Shown here in pieces: positions 45,932 to 54,169 of a stretch of DNA of 64,000 nucleotides. How positions within the stretch are numbered: the stretch's first letter is position 1; every line of letters starts with the position of its first letter. The notes under the pieces are model-generated. The model was not told where the DNA came from and searched no databases. It was given only the letters and a program-made list of their open reading frames with translations. The position numbers and the translations under genes are program-made. Source of the stretch: Pseudogracilibacillus sp037892545 (GTDB lineage Bacteria > Bacillota > Bacilli > Bacillales > Amphibacillaceae); assembly GCF_037892545.1 (NCBI RefSeq), contig NZ_JBBKBG010000002.1, forward strand, positions 198,510 through 262,509, read 5' to 3'.

Positions 45932-46516
45932 GTGACGATATTACAGACAATTAAAGAAAGAAGATCTATCCATTCATTTAAAAAAGAAAATGTTCCACCA
46001 CATATATTGAAAGAAATATTTACATATGGAACTTGGGCACCGACCCATTATATGAAGGAACCGTGGAATGTCATCCTATATGAAAACGAAGGAAAACACC
46101 GTATCATTCAAGCGACGATTGATAGTTATGTTCGCTTAGGTGTTTTAAAAAGAGATGGAACAGATAAAGCAGAAAAAACAATCGATTCCATTAGTCAGTT
46201 TTTATTCGATATTCCACATCATGCATTAATTTATTTTCCAATGGAAGAAGATCCAGTTCGATATGAAGAGGAATATGCAGCCGTTTGTGCATTTATTCAA
46301 AATGTACAACTAGCCGCATGGGAGTATGGTGTCGGGGTGTTATGGACGATTACCCCATCCATGCATGAAGAACATTTTGCAAAAGATGTAGGATTGTCCC
46401 CACAAGAAGTGAAAATTGCCGCCATTTTACAAATGGGGTACCCAGAAAAAGTGCCAATGTCCAAAGGAAGAACAAATATTGAACAGAAATTACAATTTTG
46501 TCGTACAAGGAAATAA
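45932..46516 (+). CDS. Nitroreductase-family flavoprotein (YdjA-like)
   Basis: A 194-residue FMN-dependent NAD(P)H oxidoreductase of the small single-domain type: TIKERRSIHSFKKENVPP at the N terminus (FMN phosphate Arg-Arg-Ser), ATPHYxKEPW-like GTWAPTHYMKEPW, AAWEYGVGVLW and an ILQMGYPEKVP end. The natural substrate is unknown. Start GTG with GAGGGGG 6 bases upstream. Confidence 0.88.
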   Translation: MTILQTIKERRSIHSFKKENVPPHILKEIFTYGTWAPTHYMKEPWNVILYENEGKHRIIQATIDSYVRLGVLKRDGTDKAEKTIDSISQFLFDIPHHALIYFPMEEDPVRYEEEYAAVCAFIQNVQLAAWEYGVGVLWTITPSMHEEHFAKDVGLSPQEVKIAAILQMGYPEKVPMSKGRTNIEQKLQFCRTRK

Positions 46517-46642
46517 CGCATTTTTTACATAGATTTGCTACAAAATTGGTCTCATGGAACATAACAGTGAAAAATATGAGTAGAGAGACGATTTTGACGT
46601 CTGTCTCTTTTTGCTTGCTACTTGTAAGGATTATGATTTTAT

Positions 46643-46656
46643 TGTGAGCGTTCACA
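46643..46656. promoter_or_regulatory. cre-like palindrome over the nhaC promoter
   Basis: TGTGAGCGTTCACA matches 13 of 14 cre positions and is itself a near-perfect palindrome with TT and AA flanks. It lies just upstream of a TATGAT (46662-46667), between the -35 and -10 positions, where a bound LacI-family protein would repress. Confidence 0.5.
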
Positions 46657-46712
46657 AATGATATGATAGTACAAATATTGTTTAATCTATAAATAAGTGA
46701 GGAGTTCGTTTT

Positions 46713-48146
46713 ATGTTTCGAATAAAAGCGGTTCAAATGCCATCAACAATCGAAGCGATAGTTGTTGCGGCAGTAATTATTTTCATCATGAGTTTTAGTA
46801 TCATTTTCTTAGAAACAGTACCACATATTCCAATCATTTTTGCCATACTATTTTTAATCGTGTACGGTTTTATAAAAAAAGTTTCTTATTCAGATATGGA
46901 AGAAGGGATTACGGAAGGGGCCAAAGTAGGGATTACAGCAACACTACTCTTCTTCTTTATTGGGATTTTAATTAGTGCATGGATGATTGGGGGAACGATT
47001 CCGACATTAGTGTATTTCGGCTTTAACTTAGTAACACCTAAGTTTTTCTTAGCGATTGTATTTGTCGTTGCATCGATTATTGGTATTAGTGTTGGTAGTT
47101 CGTTGACAACGGTCGGTACGGTTGGAGTGGCGTTTATCGGTATTGCAAGTACATTAGATATATCACTTGCAATGACAGCTGGTGCGATTGTTTCAGGGGC
47201 GTTTTTTGGGGATAAAATGTCCCCATTATCAGATACGACGAACATGGCATCATCCGTATTAAAAGTGGATTTATTTGATCATATTAGAAATATGGGATGG
47301 ACAACTATTCCTGCGTTTATTATTTCGCTTATTCTATTTGCGGTTTTATCACCGAATATTACGGAAGCGGATTTTGATGCGATGTATACATTTCAGGATG
47401 GATTGTTTGATACGGGTCTTGTAAGTTGGTATGCAGGAATCATTCCAATTGCTGTATTAATTATTTGTTCCATCCGAAAAATGCCAGCTATTTTATCGTT
47501 AGCTTTAGGCGCTTTAGCTGCGATCATTATTTCATTTTTTAATGAAGTACGTTCCTTAGGAGAGATTATTGGTATTCTTTATGGCGGATATGTTTCTGAA
47601 ACAGGAATCGAAGAAGTGGATGCATTGCTTACACGTGGTGGAATGGAATCGATGTTCTTTACAATTGGAATTGTGTTATTAGCTTTAAGTTTAGGTGGTT
47701 TATTATTTACATTAGGTATTGTGCCACAATTATTGTCAGCAATTGAATCGAAATTACAAAAAGTTCGCTCTGTTATTTTAGCTTCTGCATTAACGGCAAT
47801 CGGTATAAACGTATTAATTGGAGAACAATATTTATCTGTTTTGCTCACAGGGGAATCTTATGCACCACAATATAAAAAGGTTGGCCTTCATAATATTAAC
47901 TTAGCGCGAGTTTCAGAAGATGCTGGAACAGTTGTCAATCCACTTGTTCCATGGAGTGTATGTGGGGTGTTTATCACGACTGTATTAGGTGTATCGACAT
48001 TGGCCTATTTACCATTTGCATTTTTCTGTTTATTAAGTCCGATTTTAACGGTGTTTTATGGATTTACGGGTAAAACATTAACTTACTTAACGGAAGAGGA
48101 GAAACAAGCAGCATCGCAAGGGAAAAATGAAGATGTATTAGTATAA
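46713..48146 (+). CDS. nhaC: Na+/H+ antiporter NhaC
   Basis: A 477-residue antiporter with about 12 helices. NhaC signatures: GVAFIGIASTLDISLAMTAG, SGAFFGDKMSPLSDTTNMAS, GEQYLSVLLTGESY and EDAGTVVNPLVPWSVCGV. It expels sodium in exchange for protons in alkaline or salty conditions; some family members exchange organic acids. GTGAGGAG precedes the ATG. Confidence 0.92.
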   Translation: MFRIKAVQMPSTIEAIVVAAVIIFIMSFSIIFLETVPHIPIIFAILFLIVYGFIKKVSYSDMEEGITEGAKVGITATLLFFFIGILISAWMIGGTIPTLVYFGFNLVTPKFFLAIVFVVASIIGISVGSSLTTVGTVGVAFIGIASTLDISLAMTAGAIVSGAFFGDKMSPLSDTTNMASSVLKVDLFDHIRNMGWTTIPAFIISLILFAVLSPNITEADFDAMYTFQDGLFDTGLVSWYAGIIPIAVLIICSIRKMPAILSLALGALAAIIISFFNEVRSLGEIIGILYGGYVSETGIEEVDALLTRGGMESMFFTIGIVLLALSLGGLLFTLGIVPQLLSAIESKLQKVRSVILASALTAIGINVLIGEQYLSVLLTGESYAPQYKKVGLHNINLARVSEDAGTVVNPLVPWSVCGVFITTVLGVSTLAYLPFAFFCLLSPILTVFYGFTGKTLTYLTEEEKQAASQGKNEDVLV

Positions 48147-48149
48147 AAA

Positions 48150-48203
48150 GAATGCTCACACAATATCTTTGTTATAAGGAAGGTTGTGTGGGTGTTTTTT
48201 ATT
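48150..48203 (+). terminator. Terminator after nhaC
   Basis: AATGCTCACACAA pairs with TTGTGTGGGTGTT (G-U pairs) with a long loop and T6. Confidence 0.65.
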
Positions 48204-48301
48204 TAGGTAAGGAAGAAAGCATTTGTTAAGGCATCATCGTTGTCTTTCATCTAATTTCAAATGTAATCTTGTAGGTAGTTCACGAACATATCGATGCAAA
48301 C

Positions 48302-48407
48302 AAAAAAAGAGGTCGGGAAACATAACGTAATACGAATGAATGCTAGAAAAGTATCGTACATTTCTAAAATGATTCAAATGAATTATTACATCCCAAACCT
48401 CTCTTCT
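48302..48407 (-). repeat. MITE-like element with terminal inverted repeats, probable ptsH terminator
   Basis: AAAAAAAGAGGTCGGGA at one end and TCCCAAACCTCTCTT at the other are imperfect inverted repeats about 75 bases apart, with an inner GTAATA/TATTAC helix. The end resembles the AGAGGCTGGGACATAAC-type ends of small repeated elements common in Firmicutes (from memory). On the minus strand it ends in T7, so it can terminate ptsH. Confidence 0.5.
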
Positions 48408-48423
48408 TGAATTGGTGCTAATG

Positions 48424-48690
48424 TTACTTTGCAATACCTTCTTTATTTAATAAGTTTTCTAAACCTTGTATTGCTTCTTCTTCATCTGGTCCGTCTACAA
48501 TTAACTCGAACTCTGCACCGTTTGAAAGACCGAGTGACATGACGCCCATAATCGACTTAACATTCACTTTCTTTTCTTTATATTTTAATTCTATTTCTGA
48601 AGAATACCTACTCGCTTGTTGTACGAGTTGTGTTGCAGGTCGAGCATGTAGTCCAACATCTGCTGTAATTATAAATTGTTTTGTAATCAT
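48424..48690 (-). CDS. ptsH: Phosphocarrier protein HPr
   Basis: An 88-residue PTS carrier that passes phosphate from enzyme I to sugar-specific EIIA. His-15 is in GLHARPAT and the regulatory Ser-46 in VKSIMGVMSLG, so it can also be the CcpA co-repressor when phosphorylated on Ser. The active His distinguishes it from Crh, which has Gln. It is not followed by ptsI, as it would be in most bacilli; the gene stands alone before a terminator-like element. Confidence 0.93.
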   Translation of the reverse strand: MITKQFIITADVGLHARPATQLVQQASRYSSEIELKYKEKKVNVKSIMGVMSLGLSNGAEFELIVDGPDEEEAIQGLENLLNKEGIAK

Positions 48691-48803
48691 CGCACATATT
48701 CCTTTCTACCATTATTTTATATTGTGTTCGACATCGTTGAAACATCTATAGTATTATAAGATTACCATAAAACTACAATTAATTATACTATTTGGAGGGC
48801 AAA

Positions 48804-49427
48804 ATGAATAAAAGTCATAAAATAAAATTACTCTCCGTGTTTATTCTGTCCATTTTTCTGTTAACATGGACAATTCAAATTGCGGTTTTACAAAAAGAAC
48901 CATTATTAGATAAGTTTACACAACCATTCGTTTCATTATTCGACGATACGATTATATACACATTTTTTGCGAATATTACAGTATTGGGTTCTAAGAGCTG
49001 GCTCATCCCTTTTGTTATATGTATCAGTATATGTTTCCTATTTTTATTTCGTTCGATCATCCCGACAGCTATTTTTGTTAGTGCAATTGTATTGAGTCAT
49101 TTATTGAATAAAAGCATAAAACTAATCGTCGAAAGGGAACGACCGAGCATTGAGCCAACATTAGATGCGGTTGGCTTTAGTTTTCCATCAGGCCATGCAA
49201 TGGTATCTATCGTTTGTTATTTGCTGGTGGCATATTTTTTAACGAAAAAATGGCAGCAAGATGGGGTGCGTCATTTCATTTATGTTGCTGCGATAATATT
49301 AATAGCGCTCATAGGAGTTAGTCGTTATATCATTCATGTCCATTATCTAACAGATGTAATCGTTGGATATAGTCTAGGATATGTTATATATGTTGTATTT
49401 GTCCGACTGTATGAAAAAATCGCGTAA
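48804..49427 (+). CDS. PAP2-family membrane phosphatase
   Basis: A 207-residue, five- or six-helix lipid phosphatase. The catalytic triplet is complete: KLIVERERP, FPSGHAM and SRYIIHVHYLTD. It probably dephosphorylates phosphatidylglycerol-phosphate, undecaprenyl diphosphate or a similar lipid outside the membrane. ATG 48804 follows TTGGAGGG; the TTG belongs to the ribosome site. Confidence 0.9.
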   Translation: MNKSHKIKLLSVFILSIFLLTWTIQIAVLQKEPLLDKFTQPFVSLFDDTIIYTFFANITVLGSKSWLIPFVICISICFLFLFRSIIPTAIFVSAIVLSHLLNKSIKLIVERERPSIEPTLDAVGFSFPSGHAMVSIVCYLLVAYFLTKKWQQDGVRHFIYVAAIILIALIGVSRYIIHVHYLTDVIVGYSLGYVIYVVFVRLYEKIA

Positions 49428-49504
49428 GTTTTCAGAAAACAAACGCATTTTTTAATGGCCTATGATAAAATAAATATATGTAAAAGGTAAAGGGGAGAAG
49501 AACG

Positions 49505-50863
49505 ATGGGAATAAAAGACGCATTAGAGAAAGTATTACGTAAAGATCAAATTTCTACATCCGAATCAGAATTATATCGACATAGTCGTGACGAGTCATCA
49601 CACGACCCTGTTTTACCAGATGTCGTCTGTTTTCCAGAATCGACAGGAGATATTCAACAAATTTTACATATTGCGAATGAACAAGCTGTCGCGGTTACGG
49701 CGTATGGATTTGGATCAGGATTAGAAGGGCAAGTTATTCCGTTAGAAAAAGGTATTTCTTTAAACTTAGAAAGAATGAATCAAGTAGTTGAATTTTCACC
49801 AGAAGATATGACCGTGACAGTTGAACCTGGAATCACGAGAACGATGTTAAATGAAAAAATAAATAAATATGGTTTACAATTTCCAATCGATCCAGGAGCA
49901 GATGCAACAATTGGTGGGATGGCAGCAACGAATGCGAGTGGAACGACAGCTGTTCGCTACGGTTCCATGCGAGATTGTATCCTTGATTTAGAAGTAGTTT
50001 TAGCGGACGGGCGTGTCATTCATACTGGTACGAAAGCGAAGAAAACCTCTTCAGGATATAGTTTAACAGGACTTTTTACCGGATCAGAGGGAACGCTTGG
50101 AATTATTACGAAAATTTCACTAAAATTATTCGGTATTCCAGAATATCTAATAGCAGCAAGGTGTACATTTTCTACAGTGGAAGAATGTGCGGAAGGAGCA
50201 TACGCAGTATTAGCGAATGACATTTCGATTACGAGAATGGAATTAGTCGATGATACAAGTATTAAAACGGTAAATGCGTATGGTGATTATACGTTTCCTG
50301 AACAACATTCCTTGTTCTTTGAGTTTGCAGGTACGAAAGATATGGTCGATGCACAGGTAGCAGTCGTGAAAGATTTAATGGAAGATATTGGCTGTGACAA
50401 TTGGGCTATTGCTAAGACGACGAAAGAACGAAATGAATTATGGCGTGCCCGACATGAAATGGCATATGCCTTTCAACACCAACAAGGGATAAGCTATTTC
50501 ATTACAGATGTTTGTGTGCCAATTTCAAAATTACCTGTCATTATTCATTACACACGTGAATTAATGGATGAATCCGGTATTCATGGAGGTATTTTAGGAC
50601 ATGTTGGGGATGGGAATTTCCATACATTTTTAACATTTGAAAGAGCAAATGAAGAAGAAAAATTAATTGTATTAGAAGTAACAGAAAAAATTGCCAGAAA
50701 AGCGATTGAATTAGGTGGGACTTGTACTGGGGAGCATGGGGTAGGAATTGGGAAGAAAGGATTCCAACGTCAAGAGCATGGGGATGCAGTAGATGTCATG
50801 ATGAGCATGAAACAAGTGCTTGATCCAAATAATATCTTAAACCCAGGGAAAATTTTTATGTAA
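49505..50863 (+). CDS. FAD-linked oxidase, D-lactate dehydrogenase/glycolate oxidase (GlcD) type
   Basis: A 452-residue flavoprotein. The PCMH FAD-binding part has TAYGFGSGLEGQ and PGADATIGGMAATNASGT, the C-terminal part has GHVGDGNFHTFL and GTCTGEHGVGIGK with the active His. It oxidises a 2-hydroxy acid, most likely D-lactate, and passes electrons to the respiratory chain. Glycolate is the alternative substrate. ATG follows AAGGGGAGAAG. Single gene with its own terminator. Confidence 0.88.
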   Translation: MGIKDALEKVLRKDQISTSESELYRHSRDESSHDPVLPDVVCFPESTGDIQQILHIANEQAVAVTAYGFGSGLEGQVIPLEKGISLNLERMNQVVEFSPEDMTVTVEPGITRTMLNEKINKYGLQFPIDPGADATIGGMAATNASGTTAVRYGSMRDCILDLEVVLADGRVIHTGTKAKKTSSGYSLTGLFTGSEGTLGIITKISLKLFGIPEYLIAARCTFSTVEECAEGAYAVLANDISITRMELVDDTSIKTVNAYGDYTFPEQHSLFFEFAGTKDMVDAQVAVVKDLMEDIGCDNWAIAKTTKERNELWRARHEMAYAFQHQQGISYFITDVCVPISKLPVIIHYTRELMDESGIHGGILGHVGDGNFHTFLTFERANEEEKLIVLEVTEKIARKAIELGGTCTGEHGVGIGKKGFQRQEHGDAVDVMMSMKQVLDPNNILNPGKIFM

Positions 50864-50865
50864 TC

Positions 50866-50897
50866 AAAAAGCGTCTATAAGAATAGGCGCTTTTTTG
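50866..50897 (+). terminator. Terminator after the D-lactate dehydrogenase-like gene
   Basis: AAAAGCGTCTAT pairs with ATAGGCGCTTTT around a 4-base loop, T6 following. Confidence 0.85.
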
Positions 50898-51008
50898 TCA
50901 TAGTTTCATTCTATTTTTATGTATGGTAAAATTTTCTTTTATATCCTGTAAAATGTATCCATGTTTAATGGTGTAAATAGAGGGTAAAAATTAGTGAGGT
51001 GGGATTTG

Positions 51009-51203
51009 TTGCGTAAACTATTGATGGAAAGTTTTATATATGGTGCTTTGTTTTTTGGCATTGCTTATGTTGGGCGTTTACCGTTACGTGATGTAACCTT
51101 TTTAACCCCTCTTCGCATCGCTATTGTGTTTGCAGTACTTTATTTCTTTTACGGGTGGATTCGGCTAAAAACACGAAAAGAAAGAAAAACGCATAAGTTT
51201 TAA
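51009..51203 (+). CDS. Small hypothetical membrane protein
   Basis: A 64-residue protein with two predicted helices (ESFIYGALFFGIAYVG and IAIVFAVLYFFYGWI) and a basic C terminus (KTRKERKTHKF). The start is taken at TTG 51009, 6 bases after GAGGTGGG; the GTG at 50994 lies in that site. Same general plan as the next gene. Function unknown. Confidence 0.6.
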   Translation: MRKLLMESFIYGALFFGIAYVGRLPLRDVTFLTPLRIAIVFAVLYFFYGWIRLKTRKERKTHKF

Positions 51204-51225
51204 GTCAAGTTTTGGAGGGTTTCTT

Positions 51226-51426
51226 TTGCAGAAAATTGTAAAGCAATCCATCTTGTTTGCTGTATTTTTTATTGTTATATTAGCCGGGATGAAGTTGTTT
51301 TTAGGAAAACCATTAAAAATCGATATTATTTGGCAAGGTATTTTAACTTCGTTTCTGTATGGTTTATTTTTAACCATCGACAAACGGTATGATGAAAAGA
51401 AGAAAAACCGAAATGAAAAGCGATAA
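51226..51426 (+). CDS. Small hypothetical membrane protein
   Basis: A 66-residue protein with two helices (SILFAVFFIVILAGMKLF and WQGILTSFLYGLFLTI) and a lysine/arginine-rich tail. TTG start with GGAGGG 8 bases upstream. It follows the previous small membrane gene by 22 bp and the two may be related and co-transcribed. Its stop lies inside the terminator stem. Confidence 0.6.
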   Translation: MQKIVKQSILFAVFFIVILAGMKLFLGKPLKIDIIWQGILTSFLYGLFLTIDKRYDEKKKNRNEKR

Positions 51427-51446
51427 TGCCTTCATTTCGGTTTTTT
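51403..51446. terminator. Bidirectional terminator
   Basis: ACCGAAATGAA pairs with TTCATTTCGGT, with A5 before and T6 after, ending both the small membrane genes and the RraA gene. Confidence 0.85.
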
Positions 51447-51448
51447 AG

Positions 51449-52075
51449 TTATTTTTTACTTTTAGCAATCATGCCATTTACATATTCAATTACCGCTTCT
51501 TTGTTTCCTAAAATTTTTGCCTCACGTTCTTCATCTTTTGCTACTTTTTGTTTTGCGCCTTCTAATACTTCTTCAGCTCTATCTTTTGGAATTACAACCA
51601 CTCCATCGACATCTCCAACAATGATATCACCTGGGTTTACATGCACTCCACCACAAGAAATCGGAATATTTGTTGCTCCTGGACCGTTCTTACTACCAGA
51701 TGCAGTCGTTGTATTACGGACAAATACAGGGAAATTTAATTGTTTAATATCGATCACATCTCTCACTGCACCGTCAACGACAAGCCCACCGATTTCCATT
51801 GTTTGCATCATTGCAACGACAAAGTCTCCGGCAACAGCACGATAAGTATCTCCTTTTACATCAACGACTAAAATGTCGCCTTGTTTTGCTTCTTTTAAAG
51901 CGGTTAATAATGCTAAGTTATCACCGACAGCAGTTTGTACAGTGAACGCTTCACCAGCAATCTTATATGTATCTTTCAAAGGTTTTATGCTCGAATCAAT
52001 ATTATTCAATCCTTTTAGTACGTCCGAGATCGCAGTGGTCGGTAATTCTTTTAATTGTTCTACAACAGATGGCAT
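51449..52075 (-). CDS. RraA-family protein, HMG/CHA aldolase type
   Basis: A 208-residue RraA-fold protein. It has the aldolase motif D-X20-R-D-X2-D, with Asp in AVAGDFVV and the rest in GAVRDVIDI, which in characterised relatives binds the divalent metal for cleaving 4-hydroxy-4-methyl-2-oxoglutarate or oxaloacetate. Start MPSVVEQLK at 52075 has AAAGGAG 8 bases upstream; the longer reading to 52243 would overlap trpB. Separated from trpB by 118 bp. Confidence 0.85.
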   Translation of the reverse strand: MPSVVEQLKELPTTAISDVLKGLNNIDSSIKPLKDTYKIAGEAFTVQTAVGDNLALLTALKEAKQGDILVVDVKGDTYRAVAGDFVVAMMQTMEIGGLVVDGAVRDVIDIKQLNFPVFVRNTTTASGSKNGPGATNIPISCGGVHVNPGDIIVGDVDGVVVIPKDRAEEVLEGAKQKVAKDEEREAKILGNKEAVIEYVNGMIAKSKK

Positions 52076-52193
52076 TTGAAATTCTCCTTTATTTTCATAG
52101 TTTCTTTTATTATAAACAAGAATTATTTGAAAAATCAATGATTTTGTTATAGAACAGAATATATTTTTTAAAAAATGTACGACGAAAAGGAGG

Positions 52194-53345
52194 TTATTTT
52201 CTTTTTTCCATTTCAAATACTTGGTCCACATCTTTGTCGCCACGTCCGGATAAGTTTACGATAATAATATCATCCGAGTTTAAATCTTTCGCTAATTTTG
52301 TAGCATAAGCAATAGCATGAGCGCTCTCTAGTGCAGGAATAATTCCTTCGACACGGGACAATAATTTGAATGCTTCTAATGCCTCATCACCTGTTACGGC
52401 AACATATTCTGCACGACCTGTTTGTTTTAAATAACTATGCTCTGGCCCAATTCCTGGGTAATCTAACCCAGCGGCAATCGAATAAGTTGGGGCTGGATTT
52501 CCTTCCTCATCAAGCAATGTGTAACATTTGAATCCATGTAGGACAGCAGGTACCCCTTCGGTCAATGTTGGGGCCTCTTTCGGTTCGACACCAATGAGAC
52601 GTACATGTTCATCCTGGATAAAATGAGCGAATGCTCCAATCGCATTACTTCCACCACCAGCACAAGCGATGACAGCGGTTGGTAATTTTCCTTCTATCTC
52701 TAATATTTGTGCTTTTGCTTCCTCACTAATGATCGATTGGAAATGTTTGACCATCGATGGGAATGGGTGTGGTCCAACGACGGAACCAATTAAATAAAAT
52801 GTATGTGCATAGTTTTCCATTAAATCGTTTAATGCAGCATCGACAGCATCTTTTAAACGACCTTGTCCGGCAGTTACAGGGACAACTTCTGCACCGAGTA
52901 ATTCCATACGAAATACATTTAATGCTTGGCGTTCCATATCTGTTTTTCCCATGTAAATGATACAAGGGATATTAAACATTGCACATGCTGTAGCAGTTGC
53001 CACACCATGTTGTCCAGCACCAGTTTCAGCGATAATTCTTGTCGCTCCCATTCTTTTTGCAAGTAAAATTTGTCCGATTACATTATTGATTTTATGTGCA
53101 CCAGTATGATTCAAATCTTCACGTTTTAAATAAATTTTGGCACCACCGATTTTTTCTGTTAAATTTTTTGCAAATGTTAATGGATTTTCACGTCCGATAA
53201 AATTTTTTGCATAATAAGTAAATTCATTCCGGAATTCAGGATCATCTTTATATGTTTCAAATGCTTCTGTTAATTGGTCTAATACTACTTGTAAATCTTC
53301 TGGAACATAGCTTCCACCAAATTCACCAAATAAACCATTTGCCAT
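52194..53345 (-). CDS. trpB: Tryptophan synthase beta chain
   Basis: A 383-residue PLP enzyme joining indole and serine to tryptophan. PLP Lys is in NHTGAHKINN, the catalytic Glu in AETGAGQHG, the phosphate loop in CAGGGSNAIGAF. The family's SGSxTLKDA segment reads TAGQGRLKDA. Normal length and start, with AAAGGAG upstream. It stands alone, without trpA or other trp genes, so it may salvage indole or work with a distant trpA. Confidence 0.94.
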   Translation of the reverse strand: MANGLFGEFGGSYVPEDLQVVLDQLTEAFETYKDDPEFRNEFTYYAKNFIGRENPLTFAKNLTEKIGGAKIYLKREDLNHTGAHKINNVIGQILLAKRMGATRIIAETGAGQHGVATATACAMFNIPCIIYMGKTDMERQALNVFRMELLGAEVVPVTAGQGRLKDAVDAALNDLMENYAHTFYLIGSVVGPHPFPSMVKHFQSIISEEAKAQILEIEGKLPTAVIACAGGGSNAIGAFAHFIQDEHVRLIGVEPKEAPTLTEGVPAVLHGFKCYTLLDEEGNPAPTYSIAAGLDYPGIGPEHSYLKQTGRAEYVAVTGDEALEAFKLLSRVEGIIPALESAHAIAYATKLAKDLNSDDIIIVNLSGRGDKDVDQVFEMEKRK

Positions 53346-53375
53346 TTACACCACTCCTTTTTCTGTACAAATTTT

Positions 53376-53404
53376 ATTATAATGTAAAAGTAGGAAAATA
53401 CCAA
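53376..53404 (-). promoter_or_regulatory. Promoter of trpB, with a CodY-like sequence alongside
   Basis: On the minus strand TTGGTA and TATAAT are separated by 17 bp. A CodY-like sequence (ATAATTCTGAAAATG on the plus strand, 11 of 15) touches the -35. No T-box or TRAP-site cluster was seen. Confidence 0.55.
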
Positions 53405-53488
53405 TAATTCTGAAAATGGAAGAGCTTATTTATTGAGGGGAAAATTCATTTGTCTCATTTTCTTGTAGAAGGAGAGAATGTTTTGGCT

Positions 53489-53962
53489 TTAGCTATATAT
53501 TCCTAGATTTGATTTTTGTTTTTTCAACTCTTCTACACTTATGTTTATTTTGGTGGGAAGGTGATTGGAGTTGCATTCTTGCAACTTTGGGCTGTATTTT
53601 TGCAACTTCGGGCTGCATTCTTGCAGCCTCGGGTCATATTCTTGCAACTTCAGGCTGTATTCTTGCAACTTTGGTTCGTATTCTTGCAACTCTGGGTTGT
53701 ATTCTTGCAACTTTGGGTCATATTCTTGCAACCTCGTGCTGTATTCTTGCAACTCTGGGTCATATTCTTGCAACTTTGGGCCATATTCTTGCAACTTCGT
53801 GCTGTATTCTTGCAACCTCGTGCTGTATTCTTGCAACTCTGGGTTGTATTCTTGCAACTTTGGGTCATATTCTTGCAACCTCGTGCTGTATTCTTGCAAC
53901 TCTGGTTCGTATTCTTGCAACTTCAGGCTGTATTCTTGCAACTTCACACCGTATTCTTGCAT
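53489..53962 (-). CDS. LQEYxxK heptapeptide-repeat protein (uncertain gene)
   Basis: A 157-residue ORF made of 19 heptapeptides of the form LQEY-S/D/N-P/T-K/E/R followed by a unique 25-residue tail with ISVEELKKQKSN. An AGAAGGA ribosome site stands about 10 bases before the ATG, the main sign that it is a real gene. Since the 21-bp repeat keeps every frame open, the ORF alone proves little. If made, it would be a highly repetitive, charged, soluble protein with no signal peptide. No family is recognised. Confidence 0.4.
   Translation of the reverse strand: MQEYGVKLQEYSLKLQEYEPELQEYSTRLQEYDPKLQEYNPELQEYSTRLQEYSTKLQEYGPKLQEYDPELQEYSTRLQEYDPKLQEYNPELQEYEPKLQEYSLKLQEYDPRLQECSPKLQKYSPKLQECNSNHLPTKINISVEELKKQKSNLGIYS
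53562..53962. repeat. 21-bp tandem repeat array (about 19 units)
   Basis: The unit, read on the plus strand, is TATTCTTGCAACTTCGGGC with small changes, recurring every 21 bp. The variants show higher-order order: the series STR-DPK-NPE-STR/EPK appears twice in the minus-strand translation. It lies between trpB and the uracil permease gene. Confidence 0.9.
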
Positions 53963-53998
53963 TAGGATTGTTTCCTTCTGTTATAAGATCAATGCTAC

Positions 53999-54031
53999 TG
54001 AAAACCCGAGGCAGTACCGGAGCGGTTTTCA
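53999..54031. repeat. Hairpin sharing sequence with the element at 7369-7456
   Basis: TGAAAACC and GGTTTTCA form a perfect 8-bp stem. The loop and right arm hold GGCAGTACC and GGAGCGGTTTT, both also present, in the same order, at the right end of 7369-7456. Confidence 0.45.
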
Positions 54032-54037
54032 AATGCA

Positions 54038-54087
54038 TAAAAAAAGCATCCTCCTTTTTTGCTGAATTTGCAAGGAAGGAGGATGTT
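54038..54087 (-). terminator. Terminator of the uracil permease gene
   Basis: On the minus strand AACATCCTCCTT pairs with AAGGAGGATGCT, followed by T7. Confidence 0.8.
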
Positions 54088-54169
54088 AATAAGACGACCC
54101 CAACTCTAGTTAGTAAAGCACCAAAACGATGATGTCGACTCTGAAATTACTTTTTCGATTTTTATGCGA

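Noticed and set aside
48424..48690. Crh (catabolite-repression HPr) instead of HPr
   Set aside because: Crh has Gln at position 15; here GLHARPAT keeps the phosphorylatable His.
53509..54132. Plus-strand ORFs through the 21-bp array
   Set aside because: They lack ribosome sites and give Cys/Leu/Phe-rich strings; only the minus-strand frame has a plausible start and tail.
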